A stretch of 64,000 nt of DNA from CF-72 sp051006215. GTDB taxonomy: Bacteria; Chloroflexota; UBA6077; CF-72. The notes under the pieces are model-generated. The model searched no databases. It was given only the letters and a program-made list of their open reading frames with translations, and was not told the origin of the DNA. Made by a program: the position numbers and the translations under genes. The stretch is taken from assembly GCA_051006215.1 (NCBI GenBank), contig JBPCIO010000005.1:10690-74689 (forward strand). Direction: 5' to 3'. Each line of letters starts with the position of its first letter. Positions within the stretch are counted from its first letter, which is position 1. Shown here piece by piece: positions 52,810 through 61,656 of the stretch.

Positions 52810-53349
52810 GTGGACGATTGGCGACTACGTGTCTGCCTCGAGCGAACCATCGAGCTGCCCGAGGTGGATCTTCAGCTGCGTGACTGGCCGGGTGCGGTCG
52901 GCCCGCTGGTGCACGTTCCCGATCCGCTATCCCCCGACGACAGCATTGTGAACGGGCTGGCCGAGGCGCTTGCACCCGGGTATCGCGTCGTGAGCGTGAA
53001 GCCGCGCGGCGCAAGCCCGTACCAGGTGGATGCGGCGGACCTGCTCGCGCTACTCGACCAGTTCGGCTTTGCCACGCCAGTCGTGGTAGCCGAGCGTCTC
53101 GGGTGCCTGGCCGCGCTGCTGATCTCCGCATGGCACGCTGGCCGGGTGGCGGGTCTGGTGTTGATCGATCCCATTTTCGAGCCACCCGCGGGTGGCAGCA
53201 TCGAAGCACGTGCCGTCAGGGACTGTCCGCCAAATTGGGCGGTGCTTCGGGCGGCGGTCCAGTGTCCTGTGCTGGAGCTGCTACAAACAGCCTCCGTTGT
53301 CGAACGAGTGGCGCAATTTTTGGCTCAGCTTGGGCCCGGACTGACCTGA
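52810..53349 (+). CDS. Degenerate alpha/beta-hydrolase-like protein
   Basis: A 179-residue protein with the outline of an alpha/beta hydrolase: GPLVHVPDPLSPDDS, GYRVVSVKPRGAS, LLALLDQFGFATPVVVAERLG, then GLVLIDP. The nucleophile elbow is AERLG (residues 94-98) where active enzymes have GxSxG; Arg96 replaces the Ser. The C-terminal Asp and His positions are also missing. GTG 52810 is taken as start, 26 bp after the M16 pair. It is probably non-enzymatic or decaying. Its 3' end overlaps the next convergent gene by 25 bp. Confidence 0.65.
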   Translation: MDDWRLRVCLERTIELPEVDLQLRDWPGAVGPLVHVPDPLSPDDSIVNGLAEALAPGYRVVSVKPRGASPYQVDAADLLALLDQFGFATPVVVAERLGCLAALLISAWHAGRVAGLVLIDPIFEPPAGGSIEARAVRDCPPNWAVLRAAVQCPVLELLQTASVVERVAQFLAQLGPGLT

Positions 53350-53720
53350 AAGCGTTCCGCTACCCAGCCACCGCAACTGGCGGCGGTCATAGCCAGCACG
53401 TCGCTCAGCGTGAGCTGGACAAAGTCGAGGGGTGCCAAGGCTGCCAACCCAAACTCGTGGGCGATCATCGCATCCCGCGCGGCCTGAACGGTTGCCGTCG
53501 CCAGAATGTACACGACCGCCATGAGCGCCGCGTAGCCGACCTGCCACCTGCCGGCCAGGTGGCCCGTCACGTAGCCAGCCAGGCCCAGGCCAAGACACAG
53601 CGGCAGATAAGCCAGCAGCCACGACGCACCCGCCCGTGTCTGAGCCAGGAGCGCGCCAAACACGACCTGCATGCCCAGGCCCGTCACGCACCCCAGCCCG
53701 ACTGCCAGCCAGGGCCGCAC
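53325..53720 (-). CDS. Polytopic membrane protein, unknown function
   Basis: A 131-residue protein with four probable membrane helices (about 4-25, 31-53, 58-81, 100-120). It is rich in Gly/Ala/Leu and carries no family motif that I recognise. It is convergent with the hydrolase-like gene and alone on its strand. Codon use is like its neighbours. Confidence 0.55.
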   Translation of the reverse strand: MRPWLAVGLGCVTGLGMQVVFGALLAQTRAGASWLLAYLPLCLGLGLAGYVTGHLAGRWQVGYAALMAVVYILATATVQAARDAMIAHEFGLAALAPLDFVQLTLSDVLAMTAASCGGWVAERFQVSPGPS

Positions 53721-54006
53721 TTCGGGAGTATAGCCTCGGGCTCAATCGACGAGGCGCGTACCTCTGATCCCGAGGTCGCTGCCCGCGCACGAACGGCGAA
53801 GTCCGGCTGCTTTCACAGCCGGCCAAGCCGCGCTGCACGTGCCCCAGTCTGGCCAGAGAACGTGCGATAGGGTTGCCAACGCACGCGGACTGGGCGTTCA
53901 ACTTGCCACTGAGGACATCTGCCCCGGCCGGGAACGGGCGAGTTCGGTTGACCCGCTCGGCAGAGTGTGCCCACCGAGAATTGACCGCAGGGATACCATA
54001 CGCGCT

Positions 54007-54225
54007 GTGGGGCTGGAGCCCGCCATCGCGGCGCTGGTGATGATCATGGGCATCGTGCTGACTTCGGCTGGGGTGTTCGCGCACACCGGCCAGGCTGTTG
54101 CGCCGGGCGCGCTGTTGACCCTCGTCGGCGGTGGATGGCTGGGGAACAGCCTGGCTCGCCGCGAGGTGAGACTGCTACCTGGCTCGCTGGTCGCCCACTC
54201 CGACGAAGCAACCCCGGAACGCTGA
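54007..54225 (+). CDS. Small two-helix membrane protein
   Basis: A 72-residue protein with two membrane helices (about 5-25 and 31-50) and a basic tail. GTG 54007 is chosen because the hydrophobic part begins here; the upstream frame is of chance composition. It ends directly before the Fe-S oxidoreductase gene (stop at 54225, ATG at 54226), so it may be an accessory of that complex. Confidence 0.55.
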   Translation: MGLEPAIAALVMIMGIVLTSAGVFAHTGQAVAPGALLTLVGGGWLGNSLARREVRLLPGSLVAHSDEATPER

Positions 54226-56340
54226 ATGCCCACCCGCCAGATCGGCTGGAACGTCGGGGAGGGAGCCTTCGCGGTGATGTACGTCCTGGTGGCTGTCCAG
54301 GCACTGCTGCTGGCCTATGGCGGCACCCGCCGCTACCGCATGTGGCGGCGAGGCCGTTCACTGGCGAGTGGTCCGATAGACCACGTTTCGGAGCGTCTGC
54401 GGCACGCCCTTGCAGTCACGTTCCTGCATCGACGGCTCATCCGTCCCGGCTACATCTATTCCGGCCTCATGCACCTGTTCATTTTCTGGGGCTTCGTCGT
54501 CTTGTTCATCGGGACGCTGATAGTGCTGCTCGAAGCCGACATCGTGCGCCCGTACCTCGGCCTGAGCTTTTATCAGGGCGGCTTTTACGTAGCCTACAAG
54601 CTGGTCATAAACCTCTTCGGCTTGCTCTTTGTGATCGGCCTGCTGATGGCGGTCTACCGTCGCTACGCTCAGAGACTACCCAGGTTCAGACGCAACCTGT
54701 CCGACGACGCGCTGGTGCTGGGCATGCTGCTGTTCTTGGGTCTGACGGGCTTTCTGTTGCAGGCCCTGCGGCTGGCGGCCACGCACGATCCAGCCGCGCC
54801 GATCCACTGGGTGTCGTATCCGCTGTCGCTCGCGCTCGGCAATCTCGATCCAGGCGTGCTCGCGGGCGCGCATACGGTCACCTGGTGGTCGCACATGCTG
54901 GCCAACACCGCTCTGCTGGTGTACATCCCGGTATCCAAGCTGGCCCACATCTTTACTGGACCAGCCAACGTGTTTTTGCGCGCAACGGAGCCTAAAGCCG
55001 CGCTGAGCACAATCAAGAATATCGAAGAGCAGGAACGCTTCGGGGTTGCCAAACTCGAAGACTTCTCCTGGAAACAGCTCCTCAACTTCGACGCGTGCAT
55101 GCGCTGTGGCCGCTGTCTTGATTTTTGCCCAACGTTCAACACCGGCAAACCCCTGAAGCCGCGTCAGCTCATCGTCGAGATCGGGGCGTATATGAATCGT
55201 CAGGCCGGACTCCTGGCTGGCCCAGCCGGCCCACGCCTCGCAGAAGCCGGAGTGCAGGGAAACGAGCTCACGGCACCCGAGCAGCCCAGCCTGCAGCAGC
55301 TACCGCTCGTCGCCAACCTTATCGGAGACGTCGTCTCCGAAGATGAGCTGTGGGACTGCACGACCTGTCGAGCCTGCATGGAGCAGTGCCCCGTCCAGAT
55401 CGAGCACGTGCCGCTCATCGTCGAGATGCGTCGCAACCTGGTCCTCGAGCAGAGCAAATTCCCACAGGAGCTGGTGACGCTGTTCAACAACCTCGAGCGC
55501 AACGGCAATCCGTACTCGTTCCCGGCCAGCACGCGGGCCGAGTGGGCCTCGGCGGCCGGGGTCCAGGAGCTCTCGCAAGTCGAAGACGTGAGCAGCCTGG
55601 AGGTCATCTACTGGGTCGGCTGCATGTCGTCGTTCGACGCCCGCAACCAGCGCGTCGCGACGGCGCTGGCGAAGATCTTTGCCGCGGCCGGCGTGCGTTT
55701 CGCCATTCTTGGTCGCGAGGAGGGCTGCAGTGGCGACCCAGCTCGCCGCGCAGGCAACGAGTACCTGTACCAGACCCTGGCGCAAACCAATATCGAGCGC
55801 CTCAACCAGTACAGCTCCGGCAAGCGCATCGTGGCCAGCTGCCCGCACTGCTTCAACACCCTCAAGAACGAGTACCCCGAGCTGGGGGGCAACTACGCCG
55901 TCGTCCACCACAGCCAGTTCATCCAGGAGCTGATCGAGTCGGGGCGTCTTCAGACAGCGCCCGGGACGCTGCAGGGCCATGGCTTCGCCTACCACGATCC
56001 GTGCTATCTGGGTCGATACAACGACGTCTACGACGAGCCGCGTGAGGTGATGAATTCCGTGGCGGGCGGGTTCGCCGAAATGCCCAGGTGTCGCGAACGA
56101 GGCTTCTGCTGTGGCGCCGGCGGGGCGCGCGCTTTCATGGAGGAAAAGCGTGGCACGCGCATCAGTCACAATCGCTTGAACGAAGCCATCGATACCAAGG
56201 CGAACGGGGTTGCGGTCGCGTGCCCATTCTGCGTGACCATGTTCGAGGACGGCGTACGTGCGCTCAACGTGGACGAGCGATTCGCGGTGCGGGACATCGC
56301 CGAGATCGTGGCCGAGGCGCTCACGCCACCTGAGTCGTGA
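54226..56340 (+). CDS. Membrane Fe-S oxidoreductase, ETF:menaquinone oxidoreductase-like (HdrD/GlpC family)
   Basis: A 704-residue fusion. Residues about 1-250 hold five or six membrane helices of the NarI-like b-type cytochrome kind. Two 4Fe-4S motifs follow: CMRCGRCLDFCP near 290 and CTTCRACMEQCP near 379. Two CCG-type cysteine domains complete it: YWVGCMSS...EEGCSG...CPHC, and HDPCYLGRYN...RGFCCGAGGAR. This architecture beside etfBA fits the EMO proteins that pass electrons from ETF to menaquinone during acyl-CoA oxidation. The start ATG is directly after the small membrane-protein gene. Heme ligands were not assigned. Confidence 0.9.
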   Translation: MPTRQIGWNVGEGAFAVMYVLVAVQALLLAYGGTRRYRMWRRGRSLASGPIDHVSERLRHALAVTFLHRRLIRPGYIYSGLMHLFIFWGFVVLFIGTLIVLLEADIVRPYLGLSFYQGGFYVAYKLVINLFGLLFVIGLLMAVYRRYAQRLPRFRRNLSDDALVLGMLLFLGLTGFLLQALRLAATHDPAAPIHWVSYPLSLALGNLDPGVLAGAHTVTWWSHMLANTALLVYIPVSKLAHIFTGPANVFLRATEPKAALSTIKNIEEQERFGVAKLEDFSWKQLLNFDACMRCGRCLDFCPTFNTGKPLKPRQLIVEIGAYMNRQAGLLAGPAGPRLAEAGVQGNELTAPEQPSLQQLPLVANLIGDVVSEDELWDCTTCRACMEQCPVQIEHVPLIVEMRRNLVLEQSKFPQELVTLFNNLERNGNPYSFPASTRAEWASAAGVQELSQVEDVSSLEVIYWVGCMSSFDARNQRVATALAKIFAAAGVRFAILGREEGCSGDPARRAGNEYLYQTLAQTNIERLNQYSSGKRIVASCPHCFNTLKNEYPELGGNYAVVHHSQFIQELIESGRLQTAPGTLQGHGFAYHDPCYLGRYNDVYDEPREVMNSVAGGFAEMPRCRERGFCCGAGGARAFMEEKRGTRISHNRLNEAIDTKANGVAVACPFCVTMFEDGVRALNVDERFAVRDIAEIVAEALTPPES

Positions 56341-56382
56341 TTCCGGGACCAGGCCAGCGCATTTGCTAACGTTGTGTTCCTG

Positions 56383-57171
56383 ATGGACATCGTCGTCACG
56401 GTCAAGCAAGTCCCCGACCCAGATATCCCGCCGTCCCACTTCAAAGTGGACGAGGCGACCAGGACCGTCATCCCGCCCACCGGGGTCGCTCCAGTGATGA
56501 ATGGCTACGATGCGCATGCCCTCGAAGCCGCGCTGCGCCTGAAGGAGCAATTGGGCGGCAAGGTCACCGTCGTCAGTTTGGGGCCCGACTCGGCCCGCGA
56601 CGCACTGAAGCGTGCGATTGCGATGGGGGCTGACGCTGCCGTCCACGTGAACGACCCGGCCCTCAACGGCGCCGACAGCACGACGACGGCACGCGCCCTG
56701 GCCGCCGCCATACAGAAGCTGGGCCAGGTCGACCTTATCCTGTGTGGTCGGCAGGCGTCGGACACTGACGGTGGTCAAGTCCACCTAGGCGTGGCAGCCC
56801 ACCTTGGGCTGCCCGCGGTCTCGCCGGTGCAGAAAATCGACCAACCCTCGGCGGAGTCAGTCGTCGCAGAACGGATCGTCGAAGACGGCTACCAGCGTCT
56901 CAAGGTGCGCCTTCCAGCGCTGCTCGGCGTATCGAGTGAGATTAACGAGCCACGCTACCCGCCCCTCAAGGGCATCATGGCCGCCGGCCGCGCCCAGATA
57001 CCGGTCTGGTCGGCAGCCGACCTCGGGGTGGATACCAAAGCTGACATGGTGCACTTGCGCCGACTGTATGTCGAAACGCGTGAGGCCAGCGTCGAGTTGA
57101 TCGAAGCTGACTCACCTAGCGAAGCCGGCACGAAGCTGGCGGACAAACTGCGTGAAGCGAGGCTGGTCTAG
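56383..57171 (+). CDS. etfB: Electron transfer flavoprotein beta subunit
   Basis: A 262-residue subunit that binds AMP and, with EtfA, accepts electrons from acyl-CoA dehydrogenases. Family blocks are IVVTVKQVPDPD, MNGYDAHALEAALRLKEQ, VVSLGPDSARDALKRAIAMGAD, and the beta signature VAERIVEDGYQRLKVRLPALLGVSSEINEP region. ATG 56383 is preferred to GTG 56374. It lies 42 bp after the Fe-S gene and 2 bp before etfA. Confidence 0.94.
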   Translation: MDIVVTVKQVPDPDIPPSHFKVDEATRTVIPPTGVAPVMNGYDAHALEAALRLKEQLGGKVTVVSLGPDSARDALKRAIAMGADAAVHVNDPALNGADSTTTARALAAAIQKLGQVDLILCGRQASDTDGGQVHLGVAAHLGLPAVSPVQKIDQPSAESVVAERIVEDGYQRLKVRLPALLGVSSEINEPRYPPLKGIMAAGRAQIPVWSAADLGVDTKADMVHLRRLYVETREASVELIEADSPSEAGTKLADKLREARLV

Positions 57172-57173
57172 TC

Positions 57174-58154
57174 ATGCCAGGCGTAGTGCTCATAGCCGAA
57201 GCCTCGGGCGAGCAGCTTTCTGCCACTACTGCCGAACTGGCCGGCGAGGCAGCCCGGCTAGCGCAGCAGCTCGGAAGTGGGCCGGTCACGGCCGTGCTGG
57301 CTGGCAACAACGTGCAGACTCTGGCTGGCGGACTGGGCCAACTCGGCGTCGAAAGCGTGCTCATTGCCGAGAGTGATGGTCCGACCCCGCCGTCACCCGA
57401 ATGGATGCTCTCGGCTGCCGAACACGCCTGTCAGCGTGTGCAGCCGGATGTCGTGCTGCTCACGCACGCTGGTGCGAACCGCGACCTTGCAGCCTCGCTC
57501 GCCTACCGTCTTGGAGGCGGTCTGGTCACCGACGCGACCGCGCTACGCATCGACGGCGGCGAGCTGATCATCACCAAGCCAGTCTTTGGCGGCAGCGCCA
57601 TAGCCGAGTATTCGATCAGCACCTCGCCCAAAGTCGTGACGCTGCGCCCGCGCTCCTTCGAGACTGCCGAGCCCGCCACACCAAAGGATGCCAAGGTTGA
57701 GGCGCTCACAATTCCGGCGTTTGAAGCGGCTATCGAAGTCCTCGAGGAAATACGCGAGCAGGCCACGACCGGACCGCGCCTCAAAGATGCCAAAGTCATC
57801 GTCTCGGGCGGACGCGGTCTGGGGGGCCCCGAGAACTGGCACGTCGTGGAGGAGCTGGCGCTGTTGCTCGGCGGGGCGGTGGGCGCCACCCGCGCGGTAA
57901 CCGACGCGGGCTGGGTGGCGCCATCACTCCAGATCGGCCTCCCGGGTGCAACCGTTGCGCCAGACCTGTACATCACCATTGGCATCAGTGGCGCGGTGCA
58001 GCACATCGCCGGCATCTCGGGCGCTCGCAACGTGGTCGCCATCAACCGTGACGCGGATGCCAATATCTTCAAGTACGCTCGATACGGAGTTGTGGGCGAC
58101 TGGAAGATGATCGTGCCAGCCTTTTTTCAGCGGCTGAAGGAGCTGCGCGGCTGA
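57174..58154 (+). CDS. etfA: Electron transfer flavoprotein alpha subunit
   Basis: A 326-residue FAD-binding subunit. The C-terminal FAD domain shows VSGGRGLGGPENW, VGATRAVTDAGWV, APDLYITIGISGAVQHIAGI and INRDADANIFKYARYGVVGD, all standard. It forms a heterodimer with EtfB and should deliver electrons to the membrane Fe-S protein. The TGA stop overlaps the proposed CTG start of the following lipoprotein as CTGA. Confidence 0.96.
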   Translation: MPGVVLIAEASGEQLSATTAELAGEAARLAQQLGSGPVTAVLAGNNVQTLAGGLGQLGVESVLIAESDGPTPPSPEWMLSAAEHACQRVQPDVVLLTHAGANRDLAASLAYRLGGGLVTDATALRIDGGELIITKPVFGGSAIAEYSISTSPKVVTLRPRSFETAEPATPKDAKVEALTIPAFEAAIEVLEEIREQATTGPRLKDAKVIVSGGRGLGGPENWHVVEELALLLGGAVGATRAVTDAGWVAPSLQIGLPGATVAPDLYITIGISGAVQHIAGISGARNVVAINRDADANIFKYARYGVVGDWKMIVPAFFQRLKELRG

Positions 58155-58489
58155 GGCGAAGCGTCCTGCTGGCCGTCCTGCTGCTGCAATCGGTGGTGGG
58201 CTGCGCGGCGCCCTCAGTGGCAGCAGGCTCCCAGACAGTCCGCGGCGTTCTGCTCGAGGTGCAGAGTCCCGGCATCCAGCAGGTGGATCGCTTCAGCCTG
58301 CGTACCGATGCTGGCCAGGAGATGCTGTTCGTTACCGACCCCGGCTTCAATTCGGGGGCGTCTCATCTGATGACGCCAGGCCATATGCGTCAGCACATGG
58401 CTCTAGCCGACCCGGTGGTCGTGACGTACCGTGAAGACAAGGGCACGCTCGTGGCGCTGTCGGCTACCGACGCGACGAACCCGAACTAG
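58151..58489 (+). CDS. Small lipoprotein, probable CTG start
   Basis: A 112-residue protein. Starting at GTG 58193 would cut the signal peptide in half. The frame is open upstream and reads LRRSVLLAVLLLQSVVGC, a complete lipoprotein signal with lipobox VVGC, beginning at CTG 58151. No ATG, GTG or TTG precedes it within range. The CTG overlaps the etfA stop as CTGA, as at ltaE/maf. The mature part is a small beta-rich domain with a His/Met-containing segment (MTPGHMRQHM) that might bind metal. Function unknown. Confidence 0.7.
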   Translation: MRRSVLLAVLLLQSVVGCAAPSVAAGSQTVRGVLLEVQSPGIQQVDRFSLRTDAGQEMLFVTDPGFNSGASHLMTPGHMRQHMALADPVVVTYREDKGTLVALSATDATNPN

Positions 58490-58493
58490 TTCC

Positions 58494-59429
58494 CTACGAC
58501 AAGACCGCCCTCAGCGCGGGTTCCAGTTCCTCTACGGGTGCGGCGCCCTCGAAGCGGTCCCGCACGATACCCGTCTTGTCGACAATAAAGGCCCACGGAT
58601 CGCTCGGCAGGCCCCACTCGTCGACCGTACTGGCGACATGCTGACCGTCGAAAGGGAACTGATAAATCTCGACGTGGATGAAGTTGGCGCGCTCGGCGTA
58701 GGTGGAGTGCAGCTGTTGGACCGCCTGCAGCTCGGGTGCGCAGGTCGCACTGGTGCACAGTGCAGGCGTCGCGAACAACACCACGAGCGGCTTCTGGCCA
58801 CTATTGAGCGCCTCGGCGATGCTCGTCGAGTGCAGCGAGCAGGCCGGTGTGTTGCTGCAGATGCGCGCCGTGTCGCCATTCACGTCGCGCTCGGTGGGCG
58901 ACGCTGAACGCGGCGCAGGAGCGTCGTAGCCAGGTGCGCTGAATGTCGGCCGAACCTCGAAATTCATCCTGGCCAGTTTCGGAGTGTTGCTCGTGGCCGA
59001 ACCAGGATCGAGGGTCACCTGCGCCCCCCACGGCCCGGTCTCCGAGAAGGTCGTCGTAGTCACCCAGATGCCTTTGCTGGCGCCACCCACGGAACGGAAG
59101 ACCGCCGCGGCATCTGCCCGCTTTTCAGCCGACCCATTCGCCAGCAGCTTGAAGAAGCTGACACCCACTGTGCCGTCCGTGATGGGCTGATTTCGCGCGT
59201 CGATCAGGCCCAGCGCGAAGCGGTTACGTCCCTGTGCGAGCTCGCTGCTGGCTTGCACGGCGGTAAGCTCGGCGCCAGTTGCTCGCGGCTTGACCAGGGG
59301 ATTGGCTGCCTCTGAGACGGCTGTCGGGGCTGAAGACCGAGGTCCTGCTGGCGCCTGGCAAGCAGCGACAATTGAGACCACGCCAGCCCCGAGCATGACA
59401 GGCATGACCTGTCGACGGGTCAGCAACAT
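58494..59429 (-). CDS. Lipoprotein with C-terminal thioredoxin-like domain
   Basis: A 311-residue exported protein. The N-terminus MLLTRRQVMPVMLGAGVVSIVAAC has a twin-Arg and a lipobox VAAC, so Tat export followed by lipidation is possible. A beta-rich middle domain (about 50-165) is followed by a thioredoxin-fold domain (about 195-310) with LVVLFATPALCTSATC and a Trp-x-Phe-Ile-Val-Asp-Lys late strand. The C-x4-C spacing differs from CxxC thioredoxins and looks more like SCO/peroxiredoxin-type folds. Redox partner might be CcdA. No close neighbours share its operon. Confidence 0.72.
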   Translation of the reverse strand: MLLTRRQVMPVMLGAGVVSIVAACQAPAGPRSSAPTAVSEAANPLVKPRATGAELTAVQASSELAQGRNRFALGLIDARNQPITDGTVGVSFFKLLANGSAEKRADAAAVFRSVGGASKGIWVTTTTFSETGPWGAQVTLDPGSATSNTPKLARMNFEVRPTFSAPGYDAPAPRSASPTERDVNGDTARICSNTPACSLHSTSIAEALNSGQKPLVVLFATPALCTSATCAPELQAVQQLHSTYAERANFIHVEIYQFPFDGQHVASTVDEWGLPSDPWAFIVDKTGIVRDRFEGAAPVEELEPALRAVLS

Positions 59430-59464
59430 AGCCGCGAAGTATAGCCTCGCGTCGACAGACGAGC

Positions 59465-59674
59465 TTAGAAGTCAGCCCGCGCGACTGCGCTCGGCGCGGC
59501 TCGCCGCCCAGCCCACGACTGGGCCGGCAGCCCCTGGATCCGCAGCAGCCACTCCAGCTCCGAGCGGCAGCGTCCACAAGTTGCCAGATGCCGCTTGGCG
59601 CTCGAGTCCTCGGGCGTGGAGGTGCGCTTCTGGTGGAGTGCGCTGAGTATTTCAAAGGACAGGTGGTTGGCCAT
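59465..59674 (-). CDS. Small zinc-finger protein, anti-sigma-like
   Basis: A 69-residue basic protein with the ZAS-like motif H-x3-C-x2-C (RHLATCGRCRSELEWLL), typical of zinc-binding anti-sigma domains. There is no membrane helix and no sigma factor gene nearby. ATG 59674 is the preferred start, because the domain starts right after it. It could be a soluble anti-sigma factor or a remnant of a longer one. Confidence 0.55.
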   Translation of the reverse strand: MANHLSFEILSALHQKRTSTPEDSSAKRHLATCGRCRSELEWLLRIQGLPAQSWAGRRAAPSAVARADF

Positions 59675-59836
59675 CAGTGCGCTCGAGAGTTGCCCGGGGT
59701 GTGTAACGCGTTCGTGGCGCAAATGTTTCGCGGGCTGCTTCCTTTGACCCTGCACCACCTTGACCCTGGGTCCGGGCCTGCGATACAACCGGCATGGCGC
59801 CGTCTCGTGCAGCGCTTCGGTCAGCACCGTCTGCGT

Positions 59837-60481
59837 ATGCCATCGCCTCCCTTTTCTTCAAACTTCTGGCCATCCGGCGGCCGACGCGGGCAGTCCAGCG
59901 GCGACCCCCAGGAGCGCCTTATTCCGTTCCCCGTCCTTGCACGCTCGAACGCGGATCCAGAACCGTCGACCCGCCGGCGACGCGACCCGCACGATCTCGA
60001 GCGACCGCCTGCCCAACGGCGCGGGCGCCGCCACCGACAGCGCTCGGCGCCGTGGCTACAGCGCAATGCCCTCAGCATTGCGGCGGTGTCGGTGCTCGCG
60101 GCGGTGCTCGGCCTTGGATTTGGCCTGCTGCAGACCATCAACCGACCCGAGCCGGTGCCAGCTCTGCTGGCGAGCGGCGGCCAGCCCGATTCGGCGGGTA
60201 CGCCCGTGAGCGCTGGGTCCGCGGCTGGCGCTGCTGCTCCCGCGCTCGGCTCTGCCAGTCCGAACGCCAGCAACGCGGCACCTGCCGCTGAGGCTCCGCG
60301 CGAGATCCAGGCTGCGGCCAGAGTGCTTCAGCCAACGTATACCGTGCAGTCTGGGGATACCCTCGGCAAGATTGCCACCCAGTTCGGCACGAGTGTCGAG
60401 CGCATCCAGGCCCTGAACAACCTTGCCGACCCGCGCGTACTGCGCATCGGCACGAAACTGGTCATCCCGCCGCCGTTCTAG
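59837..60481 (+). CDS. LysM-domain membrane protein
   Basis: A 214-residue protein. A basic Arg/Pro-rich cytoplasmic segment (1-70) leads to one membrane helix (about 78-98), an Ala/Ser-rich linker, and a C-terminal LysM domain (about 168-214, YTVQSGDTLGKIATQFG then LNNLADPRVLRIGTKLVIP). LysM binds peptidoglycan GlcNAc. ATG 59837 is chosen; the upstream frame overlaps an opposite-strand gene and lacks homology. It is probably anchored with LysM outside. Confidence 0.8.
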   Translation: MPSPPFSSNFWPSGGRRGQSSGDPQERLIPFPVLARSNADPEPSTRRRRDPHDLERPPAQRRGRRHRQRSAPWLQRNALSIAAVSVLAAVLGLGFGLLQTINRPEPVPALLASGGQPDSAGTPVSAGSAAGAAAPALGSASPNASNAAPAAEAPREIQAAARVLQPTYTVQSGDTLGKIATQFGTSVERIQALNNLADPRVLRIGTKLVIPPPF

Positions 60482-60514
60482 GCTGGCCGCAGGGTAGGCA
60501 CGTCAGGACGATCC

Positions 60515-61636
60515 GTGGCTCGTCGGCCGCCAAGCATGCTCCCGGCCACCTCCCGACCGCACCGCTTCGCCCAGGGCCAGCCGCGAGTCAAACCGACACG
60601 CCGCGCGTATCAGCGCCGTCCGGGCTCCGCTCGGCACGCGTCGTCGCTGGCACTTGTGGTGCGGAGGTGGCTCACCTTGCTCATCCTGTTGGCAGTGGCC
60701 GCGGTGGTGAGTTTGGGTCCCGCAACCATCGGGGACGCGCTATCGGGGTTGATGTTCGCGCGTCCGCCGGGGGCGACAGTGCCGGCACCGTCGCTGGCTG
60801 AGCACCCGGACCCGGTCCTGCAGGCTCGCCTAGAGACGGTCGGCGGCTCGCCGGCGCACGGTCGACTCGGCGCCGTGGTGGTCAGCCTGCAGAATGGGGC
60901 GGCGGCCAGCCTGAACGGCGACCGGGTCTTTCCTGCTGCCAGTCTATTCAAGCTGCCAATCCTGGTCGAGGTGCTGGCGGAGGAAGACGCTGGCCAGCTC
61001 GATCCCGAAAGCAAACTCCAGATCCGCCCCGAAGATTGGACAGACGGCAGCGGGGTACTGCAAGCCCGTGTCGGTGACCGCCTGACGGTTCGCGAGCTCA
61101 CCCGTCTGATGATCCAGGACAGTGACAACATCGCGTCGCTGGTGCTCCTGGATGCGGTCGGAGTGCCGGCCATCAACGCTCTGGACGACCGGATCGGGCT
61201 GCGGGCAACCCGCCTGGTCGACCATCGCGCCGACGCTCAGCTTTCTGCTGCTGCAGAGCACACCACCTCGGCCGGCGACATGGCGCGTGTGTTGGTCGAT
61301 CTGGCGACTGGCCAACTTGTCAATCAACGCGTGTCCCAAGCGGCACTGCGGTTGCTCGAGCTGAAACAGTCCGCGACCTGGCTGGCCGACGAGCTACCGT
61401 TTTGGGTCAAGGTCGCTCACAAATGGGGCGACCTGCCCCAGGCGCGCAACGACGTGGGCGTCGTGTTCAGCCCCCGCGGCAGCTATGTTGTAGCGGTACT
61501 GACGGAAGGCGGCACGCCTGACGAGTCGGCGAGCAGCATCGCTCGTATTTCGAAGCTGGCGTACGACTACGTCGGTGACCAGTCACCGCCCGTTGCAAGC
61601 AGGCAACCCTGGTTTGTAGACCAGCCGGCAGATTAG
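60515..61636 (+). CDS. Class A beta-lactamase-fold serine hydrolase
   Basis: A 373-residue membrane-anchored protein. One membrane helix lies near residues 47-65. The extracytoplasmic domain carries SxxK (Ser143-x-x-Lys146 in ASLFKLPIL), the SDN motif (203-205 in QDSDNIASL), and KWG at 303-305 for KTG. The Glu166 region of true class A beta-lactamases was not recognised. The protein may be a peptidoglycan hydrolase/transpeptidase-like enzyme rather than a resistance enzyme. It begins with GTG 60515, 33 bp after the LysM gene, so both may be expressed together. Confidence 0.82.
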   Translation: MARRPPSMLPATSRPHRFAQGQPRVKPTRRAYQRRPGSARHASSLALVVRRWLTLLILLAVAAVVSLGPATIGDALSGLMFARPPGATVPAPSLAEHPDPVLQARLETVGGSPAHGRLGAVVVSLQNGAAASLNGDRVFPAASLFKLPILVEVLAEEDAGQLDPESKLQIRPEDWTDGSGVLQARVGDRLTVRELTRLMIQDSDNIASLVLLDAVGVPAINALDDRIGLRATRLVDHRADAQLSAAAEHTTSAGDMARVLVDLATGQLVNQRVSQAALRLLELKQSATWLADELPFWVKVAHKWGDLPQARNDVGVVFSPRGSYVVAVLTEGGTPDESASSIARISKLAYDYVGDQSPPVASRQPWFVDQPAD

Positions 61637-61656
61637 CCTCAATTTGGGAGACTCGC

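Noticed and set aside
60515..61636. Serine hydrolase as an antibiotic-resistance beta-lactamase
   Set aside because: SxxK, SDN and a KWG motif are present, but the Glu166 region was not recognised and it has a membrane anchor beside a LysM gene, which fits cell-wall work better.
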